From Corticium candelabrum (taxonomy: Eukaryota > Porifera > Homoscleromorpha > Homosclerophorida > Plakinidae), in the NCBI RefSeq assembly GCF_963422355.1, contig NC_085105.1:4672651-4736650 (forward strand): a stretch of DNA of 64,000 nt, in the 5' to 3' direction. Both the position numbers and the translations under genes were made by a program. The notes beneath the pieces are model-generated. The model was not told the DNA's origin and did not search any database. It was given only the letters and a program-made list of their open reading frames with translations. Of the stretch, positions 47,450-59,082 are shown one piece after another. How positions within the stretch are numbered: the stretch's first letter is position 1; every line of letters begins with the position of its first letter.

Positions 47450-48514
47450 AGTTGTTGACAGTGGCATCAAGACGATGGGCTACTCTAGTTACGGATTCTC
47501 TAGCAGTGTTAGTCATGATATAGTAGCTGACTGGCTCTCCATCTAGTTATTAGAGATAACTCACAAAGGCGATAATTGCTTGACTCAATGTTACTAAACA
47601 AACTAGATTCTTTTAAAGTAATTATCCAAATTTCGCAAAATTACAAATTCTAAATCTACAATAATTGTCTGAGCAGATAAAAGCTACTTGCGGCTCATTA
47701 GTCTAACTAGGCACAGGATCGTTAGAAGCGAAGTGCAATCTATAGCATTTTTGCAAGCAATCAATGTAACTTACAGTCCTTTTTTCTTTTGACACTTCCT
47801 AACTAGGCGTGATCGAGTTTGACCGTTCATGTCACCCACGTAACGTTTGAATCGTACGTACCTAGTGTTCACAATCTTGAGATAGCAGAGGCTGCAGCCA
47901 ACTTTTTCAACCCTAGCACACATGCGTGACTATGCACGTCTAGTCTATGTACTGATTACGTCAGTTACACAGGGCGTAGCGTGACCTGTAGAAATAGGGG
48001 GGACTTAACCCTTCACGGTGCTAAGGGGCACGCCCACTTTTATAACACACTTACTTGTCTAGACACTCTATTGGCTCCCATAATTGACTGATACGGTAGA
48101 ATCAGTGGCGTAGAGCCAGACTGGAGAAAGGGTTGTGTAAATACTATATAGTATAATACAGCTTTGGTCCTCACACGTATTTAGAGCCCACAATTTTTAT
48201 GACCACGCCTACAAATACAGGGCATAAGTACCACGCTACGCCCCGCCCTATACTAATACGTAGCTACGTATGTAGTATATCTACTCTACTAGTCTAGTAA
48301 CCAATAGTACCTCCATCGAGAGGAGTAAGAAATGTCTGCAGAACTGTATATGTCGTTGTTCACATTTCGGTAGTTTAATTAATTAAAGAGGTGGCTGATT
48401 GGGCTTTGATGGGTTACTCGCGAGGTAATGAACGCCCAGCGTGAGACACAAATTGCTTAATCCGGGTCTTAATTGTCTAATCAGTCATACACAGTTTCGC
48501 GGAACCGAGACAGC
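47450..48514. other. Intergenic interval between the two annexin genes
   Basis: About 1.1 kb with no supported coding sequence or repeat. It must hold the promoter of the second annexin. Confidence 0.5.
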
Positions 48515-51500
48515 ATGGCCACGGTGAGATGCGAATTGTGACGATCTTACTGAATATCTTGCTACATATTATTTCATTAATTATTATGGCAGCCTGTTAC
48601 ACATGGAACTATTACCGCTGCTCAAAATTTCAACGCAGAGGCAGAAGCCGAGAAATTGCGCAAAGCCATGAAAGGGATTGGTGAGTGACTGTAGCCTCTG
48701 TTGCTCTGCGAGGATAATTTGCAAAATTACGTTGCAGGAACGGACGAAGACGCTATTATTCGCGTGTTGACCTCCTGTTCTAACGAGCAGCGTCAGAAGA
48801 TAAAGCTGCAGTTCAAAACCATGTATGGAAAGGTACAGCAATTGCTGTGTGGCACGTTCATCACCAGAGCAGGTGTAGCACGGACTCTCACCTGCGTGAG
48901 AGGGAAGTCATCCCTCTCACGCTGATGTAAAGTCCGTCCCAGCTAACTTCAACCCCAGAAAAATTGCAATAACTCCTGCTAGGAAAGTCGCAGCAACGTG
49001 CTACGATCATCATTTTGAAGGTGCCGTCCCTAGCAGATAGATATCACTGTAATTTCCTGTATATTCATTATCGTATCAAGGAGCTGACCAATGAACAGTC
49101 AGTACATGATTAGCACCTTGAAACATAGGGGTAACTACTGTAAACCTAGTTGGTACAGTGATGTTACTGCTAATAGTCTAAACGGGTCCATAGCTTTGGG
49201 AAACCTTTCTCTACAGAGTAAAACTCCCCAATTCTTTGACTTTAGACCATCAGTGTGTCATGTAGTCAATGCTGGTGGTGGTTTCTACATCCATGTAGTC
49301 TCTAAAAATGTAGTCATGCTATTGGCATGTTAAACTGTTTGTTGATAACGCTCTTAGTTTACTATGATGTAATCTAGTTACAAATGCCCTCCCCCAAGTG
49401 ACTTGAGGGGGTGAAGTTAGCTGGATGGACTTAGCTGGACAGACTTTACATAGAGTCATATAGTACGTGCTTCATGTTTTCTCTGGTCTGGAAGTTTGAG
49501 GCTAAAGTCATACATCAATTATCGGACACTCCCCAATATCAGACACTGGTGTAGTGGAAACCAGACAAAGATTTCTTGTATTTAAGGAATGAGTGTAGAG
49601 AGTAGTAACACGACGTGCTAGATTCAGCTTGATTACTTGGTGTATTGCTGTTCACAGTGACAAAATAGAACTTCCGCTGCTTTTTTCGTATATCGGGCAC
49701 GCCCATCAAATATCAGAAAGTCGCGGTTTTTGCTTTTGATGGGACTACAGTTCACTGTCTGCACCTTGAAATAATAGGTACTTGTCTCTTCTACTTGCAG
49801 TGATAACAACAGATCGTCAGCTTTGCACGTTGCTCTTCAGGAAGCTGAAGAAGAGGGGCGGGTCTTGTTCTATAATATTGGACACCCGATTTGCTTGATG
49901 CGAGTGCAATGTAGGCAAGAACCGTGAAGAATTATGTTAATGTTGACTGAAGACATCTACAAATGCCCACCGAGCATGGAAGGTCTTTGACTCGTCTCCA
50001 TATTATACAAAAGAGTATTTGGAGAGAAAATTAGATCTTCAAATGACTCCTATGATGTATGTATGCTCAGTATAGACGCAGGATAGACGATTGCAGAAAG
50101 CCGTGTTCTGTCAAGACGAAGTGTGTATAACACAGCAGTAGCGTCTGGCTATGCGAGGCTGTACTGATCATGATCAAGCCCATTAGCTACCACCTTCTCT
50201 AGATTCATTTGTTCACATACGATGGTGATGTTCAGGACGTGCTAGATTAGGGAGGGCTATAAATGTTCTCAGTTTAACATCTGTAGATTCATTCATTTGG
50301 TTGTGGACGGCCATATAGCTAATTCTTTGAATACAGAGACGAGTCAAAGGCTCTTTATGCTTGTCGGGCATTTACAAAACGTCTGCAGTCAGTATTAACA
50401 CAATTCATCGCGGTTTTGCCTATTTGCACTCGCATCAAGCAAACTCAGGTGTTCGATATTAGAGAACAAGACCCTCCTCTCTTGTCTAGCTTTCTGAAGA
50501 GCAATGTACAAAGCTGCCGATCTGTTGTTATCACTGCGAGTAGAAGAGACATGTACCTATTATTTCTAGGTGCAGACAGGGAACTGTAGTACCGTCGGTG
50601 TGTCCAATATACGGGAAAAGCAGCAAAAGTTCTATTTTGTCACCGTGAACAGCAATATGCCAAATGATCAAGCTGAATCTAGCACGTTGTGTTACCGTGT
50701 GACTACTCTCTACATTCATGCCATAGATACAAGAAACTTTTGTCTGGTTTATGTCAGTGTTCGATATTGGGGAGTGTCCGATAATTGATGTATGACTCAA
50801 CAGAAAATTCAAATGTTGTTTTGATAGTGACCAGGTCTAGTATTGTAAAACTTTAAACAGACTTTGTACTAGTGCTGTACTGTACTGCTGATGCTGCAGT
50901 CTGTCGTAGATGCTCTTTCTTTTACTTGAAAGCGGGGCCGGGATACTCACAGTCATACCCCTACCACCTTGCTTGGGTATTCTACAGAGTAGTGAAAACG
51001 AGGTTAGATGAATTAGTGGCAAGATCGAGAAGCAAGCCTGTGTCAATTGAATGTAGTGCAGAAGTAACCAGCCAACACTATTTACAGCTTGTCGTGGATT
51101 CTCGTCGATGTTCTCCTCTCTTAATTAAAGATTCTGCCAGTATAGCTAGACTGAATCAGATTGCTGCTCAGCACGTCGCTGGTGCATGGCTGCATGCAGG
51201 CAATACCCAACAATAATCGATCTTGGCCTTGCTATGCCTGCCAGAGCTTTCAGTGTTGCATTTCGAATTTGGCTTGGTCTTCAGGTTCTTTCCTCCCTTT
51301 CTAACACAAAACATTATGCTTGTGGCACTATTATTGACAAGTGTGGTGATCATGTCCTGGTTTATTATTTTTAGTAATTATCATCTCTATTCATTTCTGT
51401 TGTTTCTGCACCTTGATCCACTTCATCATCTTCGGTAGTAGGTTCTGCATTTGGAGCATAAAGTGGGGTGTGTGTGTTCTCACATTAATACAGGTACATT

Positions 51501-53415
51501 GCCCAGAGGCAGTAAAGAAAAGATGTACAAAAGAGAGAAAAGATCAGAGCACAACTAGACTATCCTTTCAAGTCGCTGTACTTCAATGTACACAAAGAAA
51601 ATGTAGTATACGTCCTTATGGATTTCGATATACATGATATACAAGCAATGTTACAAACTATCTCATTTGTGCTATACAGGAACTGATGAAGGGACATCAT
51701 TTGTTCTCGTTTTAGCCTTTCACTAGCTTCCACGAACTAAGGTGCACATCTTTCTATCATTGAGTCACAACCACTCATTCTGAGCCCCTTCCAGATCACT
51801 TTTCTCCAGGCATTGTGCAAAGTATGTCAGTTAGATTTCTTGTTGAGGTTGCACAGGTGACTGCCGTCTGCTAAGACAGGAAAAAGTTGTCTATACAGAA
51901 TTGTCCTCCAAATTTTCTCTTCTGCCTAAGACAGCATTGGTATTAGCAAATAGTTTGTGTTGGGAGCACACAACAATGACTTCGTAAGCAAAAAAGGTTG
52001 CTGAAGGCGTGGCATACATACAGAATGGAATGCAGACAATTACTGTGCGCCTAGGGTTTAGCACTTTAGTGCTTTAGTTTTTACAGTTCTACTACTAGTC
52101 ATATTTATTTGTAGTGACTCATATGATCAAGTTGCTGTTTTGAACTGTCAACCTTGTTTACTTTGTTATCTTACCAGCTTGTTTGAAATTTAGGATCTGA
52201 TAAGTGATCTCAAATCAGAATTAGGAGGTCACTTGGAAGATGGAGTGTTGGCACTGTTGGATACACCTTTGGTATTTGATGCCAAGGAGTTGCGAAAAGC
52301 CATGAAGGTATACTGTAGCACATCAATGGTGTTTACAAAAAGTTTTACATGCAAACGTCTTTGTAGGGAGCTGGCACGGATGAAAGTGTTTTGTTGGAAA
52401 TTTTGTGCACTCGTTCATCAGATGTTAGCAATTTCTTTGTAAAGTATTTTTATAGGCATGTGTTTATCTTGACAATTTTTTGTAGGAAATTAAAGAATTA
52501 AAGAAAGCGTATCATCAGGAGTTGAAGCGTGACTTGGAGAAGGATGTCGTGTCGGAGACAGGTGGCCATTTCAAACGATTACTTGTCTCGTTGTTGCAGG
52601 TATGGTATACTTAGTTTGACAGACCGTATACTCAAATTAGATCGTTCGTCAAGAGTTGGTGTTTAGGCTAACAGAGATTGTTCTACTACTGTGGACAAGG
52701 ATTTGGCTATGAAGGATGCTCGTGATCTATACGATGTAACCATATTTGACTAATCTAGTTTGTTCGTGATCTGTAGTTGTCTTTTACCTCTTTGTGGGCT
52801 TAGGCAGGGGTTGGCCAGTGGGGCACAGATGAGTCAGTCTTTAACAAGGTGTTTGTGTCACGAAACTATGCTCAGCTGAGAGCAACATTTGTTGAATACA
52901 GAGAAGTATTAAATCTCTTTTGCATGCAATTTGGACATGTTTACATGTGTTGCTTGGAAAATTGTGTCCATCAGCTTGCCGGTCATGACATCATCAAAGC
53001 CATAAATAAAGAAATGTCTGGTGAACTGGAGGAAGGTTTTCTATCTATTGGTATGACTACTAGCTCATAAACGCTTTGATTTAGTTTGTTTTGTATAAGT
53101 TTTGGTTGTGTTTAGCCCAATCTGCTCTTGATTCTCAAGCCTACTTTGCTGAACGTCTGTATCGATCAATGAAGGGTGCTGGAACTAACGACAGTCAGCT
53201 GATTCGGGTTCTGGTGTCACGGAGTGAAGTAGGATGGATATTGGCAGATACATTGTTATGTTAAGAGTTTGAATCAAAGTCGCATTTATTAGATTGATTT
53301 GGCTGATATCAAACTTCGCTTCCAAGCCATCTATGGTAAGCCTTTGGGTTCATGGATCAAAGGAGACACCAGGGGTGATTATAAGAAACTACTCCTGGCA
53401 ATTGCTAAAGAATAA
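48515..53415 (+). CDS. Annexin, four-repeat, 11 exons (copy 2)
   Basis: Exons: 48515-48523, 48593-48680, 48738-48832, 52194-52307, 52367-52423, 52486-52599, 52667-52735, 52804-52905, 52975-53050, 53116-53228, 53293-53415; about 319 residues. Exon 1 is again three codons (MAT). The four calcium loops are [47 protein letters not shown] and [15 protein letters not shown]; the last has GTND instead of GTDD/E. Exon lengths are 9, 88, 95, 114, 57, 114, 69, 102, 76, 113 and 123, identical to copy 1 apart from one extra C-terminal codon, so this is a tandem duplication. Intron 3 is 3.4 kb here but 171 bases in copy 1, because of inserted elements. Confidence 0.95.
48924..49453. mobile_element. Inverted-repeat element in annexin copy 2, intron 3
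   Basis: The left end ATGTAAAGTCCGTCCCAGCT continues into AACTTCAACCCC. The right end, read on the minus strand, is ATGTAAAGTCTGTCCAGCTA followed by a partial duplication and then AACTTCACCCC. No target duplication or coding frame is clear. Confidence 0.55.
49506..50797. mobile_element. 1.29-kb foldback element with about 0.5-kb arms
   Basis: The left end AGTCATACATCAATTATCGG pairs exactly with the right end, and the match continues through ACACTCCCCAATATC with only scattered differences. Blocks throughout both arms pair, for example GAAAACCAGACAAAG-type, CACCTTGAAATAATAGGTAC versus its complement near 50565, GATTTGCTTGATGCGAGTGC near 49890 versus 50430, and GGTCTTTGACTCGTCTC near 49983 versus 50340. 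The loop is about 0.3 kb (50000-50335). It has no coding capacity. It sits in annexin copy 2, intron 3, and explains its length. Confidence 0.85.
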
Positions 53416-53947
53416 GTGTGTTTGGTGTCATTTTCTGAAACTCGAATTGCAGATTGAGCTGTAGCCAAGTATTTTCTTGATTGATGGACCAATTTATTAC
53501 TCAATGTTTTGTATTTCAGTTTGCAAATCTAGCAATTGTGCATGACAGTGCACAATTGTTTCATTGTCTTGTTTGTTGCTTTCTGTACTGCTGAGAATGA
53601 ATTGTGTTTTTGGGAGAGAATTGTTGAGTTTCCATTTGCTACCAATTGTTAAATTAGATTGTGTGAGACTCAGACTATAGAGAAGTAGGCGTGACGGTTT
53701 GCAAGGGACTTAAATAATTAATAATATTTATTATAAAGACTACTCAGTGCGTCAGAATTACTAATATTGCTATAATTATTGAGTTACTTGCATTAAGTTT
53801 GTTTCAATTCAGTAGTCACTGGCTGTACCAGGCTCAAAACTGACTGACTGGCTATATAACGTGCGTTAAGTCCCTTAGAATTTTCTAACGGGTGCCTTGG
53901 CTTCCGGCGTGGGTTAGCTCACTAGCTTAGAAGGAGGTCACCGCGTT
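53416..53947. other. Intergenic interval, annexin copy 2 to glycoside hydrolase
   Basis: About 530 bases without a supported gene. It contains TTTTATACTTTTTTTTTGC-like A/T tracts only inside the following exon; no promoter motif was recognised. Confidence 0.4.
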
Positions 53948-56049
53948 ATGCTAGAAGTAATAGTATTGCCGCTTTTATACTTTTTTTTTGCAACGTGTCA
54001 AGGCAGTCTTCTTGCGCTGGAACGGAGCGACGTAGTGCCTCTCAGTCTTCAATTTTCGCGCTTGTCTGTCTCAAATTCAGACAACTACGTTACCAGCAAG
54101 ACAATCTCTGAGCTGGACGGTGATGTATACCCTCTACTCGGCTATCATTTTGTTAGAAGAGAAGGATACATAGTCAAGACTCAACATGAAGGTTAGTTAA
54201 TTAATTAATATAACAAATTTGTACTAATTACTAAATAAAATAACTTTAGGCAACAGGTTTTGTTAATAAACAGGATTTGTACAGAATAGTTAAGTTTTTG
54301 ATTTTATGAAAATTGTGTGTATTTTAAACATATTGTAGCATACACTAATTTACAAACCGAGTTTCTGTGTAATGATCGTACTGTATGGTATGTGTTGTTA
54401 CAGTCTGTGTTGTTGCAGGAACGGTACCTGTGTATGTATTCTATCATCCACAATTAAACGATCACGTTCTCGCCAATTCATCATTTGCAGAGAATGGATA
54501 TCAAAAACTGTACCTCGTGGGCTATCTTTTTGTGCAGCAGTCTAATCACACTACTCCTCTGTATCAATACTATAGCCACAAGTTTAATGATCATTTTGCC
54601 TGTGCAACGTCAGTTGGAGTGAAGGACGCTACAGCAGCTGGTTATGATTGTTTAGGTATCATTGGGTATGTTCTGATTTCAGAGCCAATTTCTAAATTTG
54701 TAACACTTACTCAAGACATGAATGGGATATGGTGGCTTGCACAGGGAGAAAATCGTTTCATGACTGTTGGAGTTAATCATGTTAATAATGGTGGAATGGA
54801 TGATGGTGTAGGTGGGAGGGAAAGCGTTGAGTGTCAGAAGCAATATTTGAATTGTGGAGACACGTTGTCTTTTGCTCAAGCTCTTGGATATTCTCCATAC
54901 TACAACTCAACTATGGCAAGGTATGGCAGTGGAGAAAAGTGGGCTAATAATACACGTCAGCGACTACTGCAGTGGAATTTTAATACAATTAGTGGCTGGA
55001 GTGCTACAGTGATGGAACAGCAGCCAGGACTGCTTTACTGCCATTTATTAGATATTGGAACTACGTGGCTAAATCATAGCAGTATGGGAGATGTATTCAG
55101 TCAGGACATGCGTGACCAAATGTACGGCATTGCTGCCAAACAGGTGGCACCTCGAGCTAATGACACAAACTTGATCGGTTGGCAATTTGACAACGAATTC
55201 AATGTAAACCAGGACTTTCTTTCGCAGTACCTTTCAATGAAGATGTCCTCTGCAGGAGAGCAACGTGCTGTGAAATTTCTTCAAGATCTTTATGGCACAA
55301 TCCAAGATCTAAATAAGGCGTGGAATATCAATGCTACAAGCTTTGATGATGTAGTCAATCATCTTCATGACCATAGTCTCAATATGACAGAATACTCCAT
55401 GAGTATGAACAAGTTTACTTTTATTTGGGCTACTCAATACTTTAATTTGTCTTCGGCTGCCATATGGCACTATGATTCCAACCACCTCCTCTTAGGCATG
55501 AGGTCGTCTTCACAGAACCCACAAGCCATTCGAGCTATGTTACCATATGTTGATTGGGTAGATCAACATATGTATTCTGATCTTCCTCAGATGAATGTAC
55601 TTGAAGAAATCCATCAAGCAACCGGCAAACCGGTTATTGTTGGAGAGTTTTCGTTTACAGCGGTTGACTCAAATCTTCCGAATACAAAAGGAGCCCGAGC
55701 TCACAATCCAGCTACAACACAAGATGAAAGAGCTTCTCTGTTCACAAAATTTGTCACTGAGTTAGCAAAAGCCAAATTTATTGTGGGATATCACTGGTGG
55801 CAGTGGGCTGATGAGCCAGCAACTGGACGATGGCCTGATGGAGAAAATTCAAACTGTGAGTTGATGCAATAGATATCAATTCTTGTATAACTAATGCAGT
55901 ATGTTGCTCTAACGACAGTGCAATACATGTAACATTACTGTGCTCTAGATGGTCTTGTTCATATTGATGATGATGAATATCATGTGCTTACTAACGAGAT
56001 GACCAGAACAAACAAAGCTGTCCAAGACCTGCACAAGTCAGTGCATTGA
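53948..56049 (+). CDS. Secreted glycoside hydrolase (clan A, agarase/beta-galactosidase-like) with DUF5648-like N-terminus
   Basis: Exons: 53948-54191, 54419-55855, 55949-56049; about 593 residues. The first 19 residues form a signal peptide (MLEVIVLPLLYFFFATCQG). Residues about 83-175 carry aromatic-rich repeats (VYVFYHPQLNDHVLA, LYQYYSHKFNDHFACATS) typical of DUF5648. The catalytic part begins near NRFMTVGVNHVNNGG and has the landmarks of a TIM-barrel retaining hydrolase: GWQFDNEFN, whose Glu (about 341) fits the acid/base, and PVIVGEFSF, whose Glu (about 491) fits the nucleophile. It ends with GYHWWQWADEPATGRWPDGE and NSNYGLVHIDDDEYHVL, wording shared with GH42/GH50-type agarases and galactosidases. 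Several N-glycosylation sequons fit secretion. The substrate is unknown; algal polysaccharide is only a guess. Confidence 0.88.
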
Positions 56050-56274
56050 TTCCTATTTATTATACAGACATACTCTTTTCGTAGCAGTTGGTCTGAGCCT
56101 GTTTCCATTTTTTGGTTTGTATGTCTTGCCAGTTTAGGATGTGTATGCACTGTTTATCAAAGTAAGTGAACACCAAATAGCATTTTTCATAATGATTTTA
56201 CCTGAAAATTGGTAGTCAGCAGACACAAATGGTGCTTGAGAGTACAGTATGTACAGAGTTGTGCTCTGATTAGG

Positions 56275-56314
56275 TGTGTGTGTGTGGGTTGTGTGTGTGG
56301 GTTGTGTGTGTGTG

Positions 56315-56359
<45 letters not shown>
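56275..56359. repeat. (GT)n microsatellite
   Basis: GT units with a few GGT interruptions, just upstream of a LINE relic. Confidence 0.95.
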
Positions 56360-56360
<1 letters not shown>

Positions 56361-56379
56361 GGTCGTGTGACTTTCAGGA

Positions 56380-57130
56380 ATCTACTGTTTGCAGACAACT
56401 GTGCTCTTGTTGCTCACTCAGCAGATGACATATAACACATGGTCAATTGTTTTCATGATGCCTTGAAGATGTCCTCCTTTTTCTTATCTTGGAAGTGTTC
56501 TTTCAGACAATTGCACTGCTGAAAAAGACATAACAGCTCGGTTACAAAAAGCAGGTGGGGCTTATGGTGCTTTACAGAAGAGACTTTGGAGTTAACGAGG
56601 AATACAAATGAGTACGAAAGTACAGATTTACAAAGCAGATGTGCTTTCAACTTTCATGTATGGGTCCCAGATGGACCTTATACCAGAAGACATTGAAGAA
56701 CTGGAAAATTTATCTCAGCTGTCTTCGGCCGTATTTTGAGAATACATTGGACAGAGAGGGTATCCAATATTGAAGTCCTGAGAAGTGCTGGTATGAGTGG
56801 GGTAGAATGTATGCTGATGAAGCAGAAGTTGAAATGGATTGACCACATAGTCAGAATGGATGACAGAAGACTGCCAAAGCAATTAAGTTCTTTAGGTCAA
56901 CTGCTCCATGCACCAAGACCAAAGTTAGGTACAAAGACAAGATTTGGCATCATTTGCGAAAAGTCAACATCTCTCCAACAAACTCGGAATTCGTAGCTTC
57001 TGAGCATTCTACTTGGATAGACAAAATCATGTGTGGTCTAAGAAGTTTTGAAACAGAGAGCGTGAAGAAAATTAGAAAATTGAGAGTCAATGCGTCATGA
57101 AATCCTTACTGGATTCACCACAAGTCAACA
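56380..57130 (+). mobile_element. Decayed non-LTR retrotransposon (RT C-terminal half)
   Basis: Readable pieces in several frames, in order: LLFADNCALVAHSADDI (YADD-type motif), LQSRCAFNF region, then FGRILRIHWTERVSNIEVLR, SAGMSGVECMLMKQKLKWID, HIVRMDDRRLPKQL and LLHAPRPKLGTKTRF. This matches the LINE class with the IHW.DRV.N.EVL landmark also seen at 6136. Stops and frameshifts throughout. Confidence 0.8.
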
Positions 57131-57719
57131 TATACATGTATGTCATTCTCTGTCAGTCTGTTTGTCTGCCAATACATACCTTTCCAACATTAGAACAGCA
57201 ATGACACGTTTCTAAATCACAAATTCTTTATCAACTGACAACAGGCTATTCCACAAGACTGTGACTGTAATTCCTTGCTTGATGAAAGATACAACAGTCT
57301 TGGACAGCAGCTGTCCTCCATTTCACATCACATGGCATTTCCAATATTTTACAGGTTTGCCCAAATATTTGCTCTACTGCTCTGACTCATGCCAGCTGAA
57401 CCACCATGTTATCATTGCTCTAATGCTGCCTTACTCTTTAGTTAAGGTCAGAGATAAACTTCACAGGACTATGGGATTCATTAATCAACTGTAGTTGGCG
57501 CTGATTAAACACATGTTGTATGAGTTGTGTGTGGAATCGATTTGTTACCTTGGAATTTTACATTTCTGAGTAAATTGGTAAAACTTGTACACTCTGTATC
57601 CAACATGACTGAACTGAACAAACCTGTAGTAGCCTGCCACAGTTCCTGTAAATTAGATGTGAAAGCACATACGATATTGTATAAATATTTGGATGTGCAG
57701 TACGAGTCAATTCAGCTAA

Positions 57720-58200
57720 ATGAATGATTGTGGTGGAACACAGGTACGCTTGCAAACCAAACTGAACGTATATTGTGCTGTTGTCATCTCACCATTGCTA
57801 TATGGTTTCGGAACATGGACGTTATATCACAGGCATGTCAAAAGTTGAGACTGTTTTCACATGAAGTGTCTGCACAAGGTTGCTGGTATCAGATGGCAAG
57901 ACTTGATTCCTAATACGGAAGTTCCTAGAATCTGCAACATGAATGCTAACGAGACATTCCTTCTATGAGCACGATTTCATTGGTCAGGGCACTTGGTTTG
58001 TTCGAATGATGACAGAATACTGAAGGCTGTGTTCTACGGACAACTGAAAGAGGGAGCACGTTTACAGGGAGGTCAAAAGAAAAGATTCGAATCTTGCAAC
58101 TACCATTGCAGCACCCAATATACCTGTCGCATCTATGGTTGTGTATGTGAATTACCATAGGGGTATTTCGACACGGACAAAGCCATAAATTATATTTGTC
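57720..58200 (+). mobile_element. Second decayed LINE fragment, same class
   Basis: Fragments fit the same region: LLSSHHCYMVSEHGRYI (equivalent to LLYGCETWTLY), LHKVAGIRWQDLIPNTEVLR, then HWSGHLVCSNDDRILKAVFY and GQLKEGARLQGGQKK. Heavily mutated. The sequence 57130-57720 before it has no assignable content. Confidence 0.65.
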
Positions 58201-59082
58201 AAAATCGAGAACTTAGTCCGTCATCACAATCATCATCTGAAGTATGAAATGGAATGTGACTTGGTTTGTTAGTCCACTGTTGCAAAACATGCACACGCCT
58301 GTCACAATGTCATTGTCTCATCTCATTGTCTAATTGGCTCTGTCTGATCATATGTAGGATGAGGTCCTACCACATTATCAACTGCTCATTTACTACTGTA
58401 ACATTAAATGTACATTGTGCTTGCAATGCGTCATCTTCTGAACTTTTCCAAAACCATCATGAACTGAGACATCACTGAGTTCATAATCTGTCTTGTAGCT
58501 CATCTTTCCTCTTTCCTTTAATTAAGTAGCAGCTGCACCATCTACTTTGGGTAATCCAGATCAGTGGAACAGTCTATAGGTTGGCAAAGTAAGTATCATA
58601 CTCACTCAAGCAATCTCCATATTTGAGAATGGCTAACACCTATGGTAAAGCATAAAATGGAACTTTACTCATTGACACCTTGAGGTGACAATGAGCGGAA
58701 GTGATTCACCAAGTAACATTCCATGCTGCTGCACTATCCAACTCTTTAGAATTTGATACCATGAACCTAATTATGGCCAACATGTGGTGTAAAGGCAGAA
58801 GGGAACAAAAACAAATCATTCCTAGAGACACAAAATCTGGCAGAAGGTCTGTTTTACCAGAACCAATTAGAACATCAAAGTGTGAAAATGTAGAGACTTG
58901 CACAGAAAGTTAAGGATAAGACATTACTTGATCTCTGTGGCTTACTCAAGTACATAAGTACAGCACTCAAGCATACAATCTCTTCAGACGATAGACATTG
59001 AGTATAGACATTTGAATTTTATTTAATTAATCCAGTATTCCAACCAAAGTACATTCCTAGTAGATTATGTAGGACATCTACA
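58201..59082. other. Intergenic remainder before PIGV 3' end
   Basis: A possible C2H2-like end of the preceding LINE (CACNASSSELFQNHHELRHH, about 58410-58470) is followed by unassigned sequence. On the minus strand, AATAAA at 59018-59023 lies 60 bases beyond the PIGV stop and is its likely polyadenylation signal. Confidence 0.4.

Noticed and set aside
49506-50797. Target-site duplication for the annexin foldback element
   Set aside because: The sequences next to the ends (GGCTAA and CAACAG) are not direct repeats, and the match between ends is inverted up to its edge, so no duplication can be claimed.
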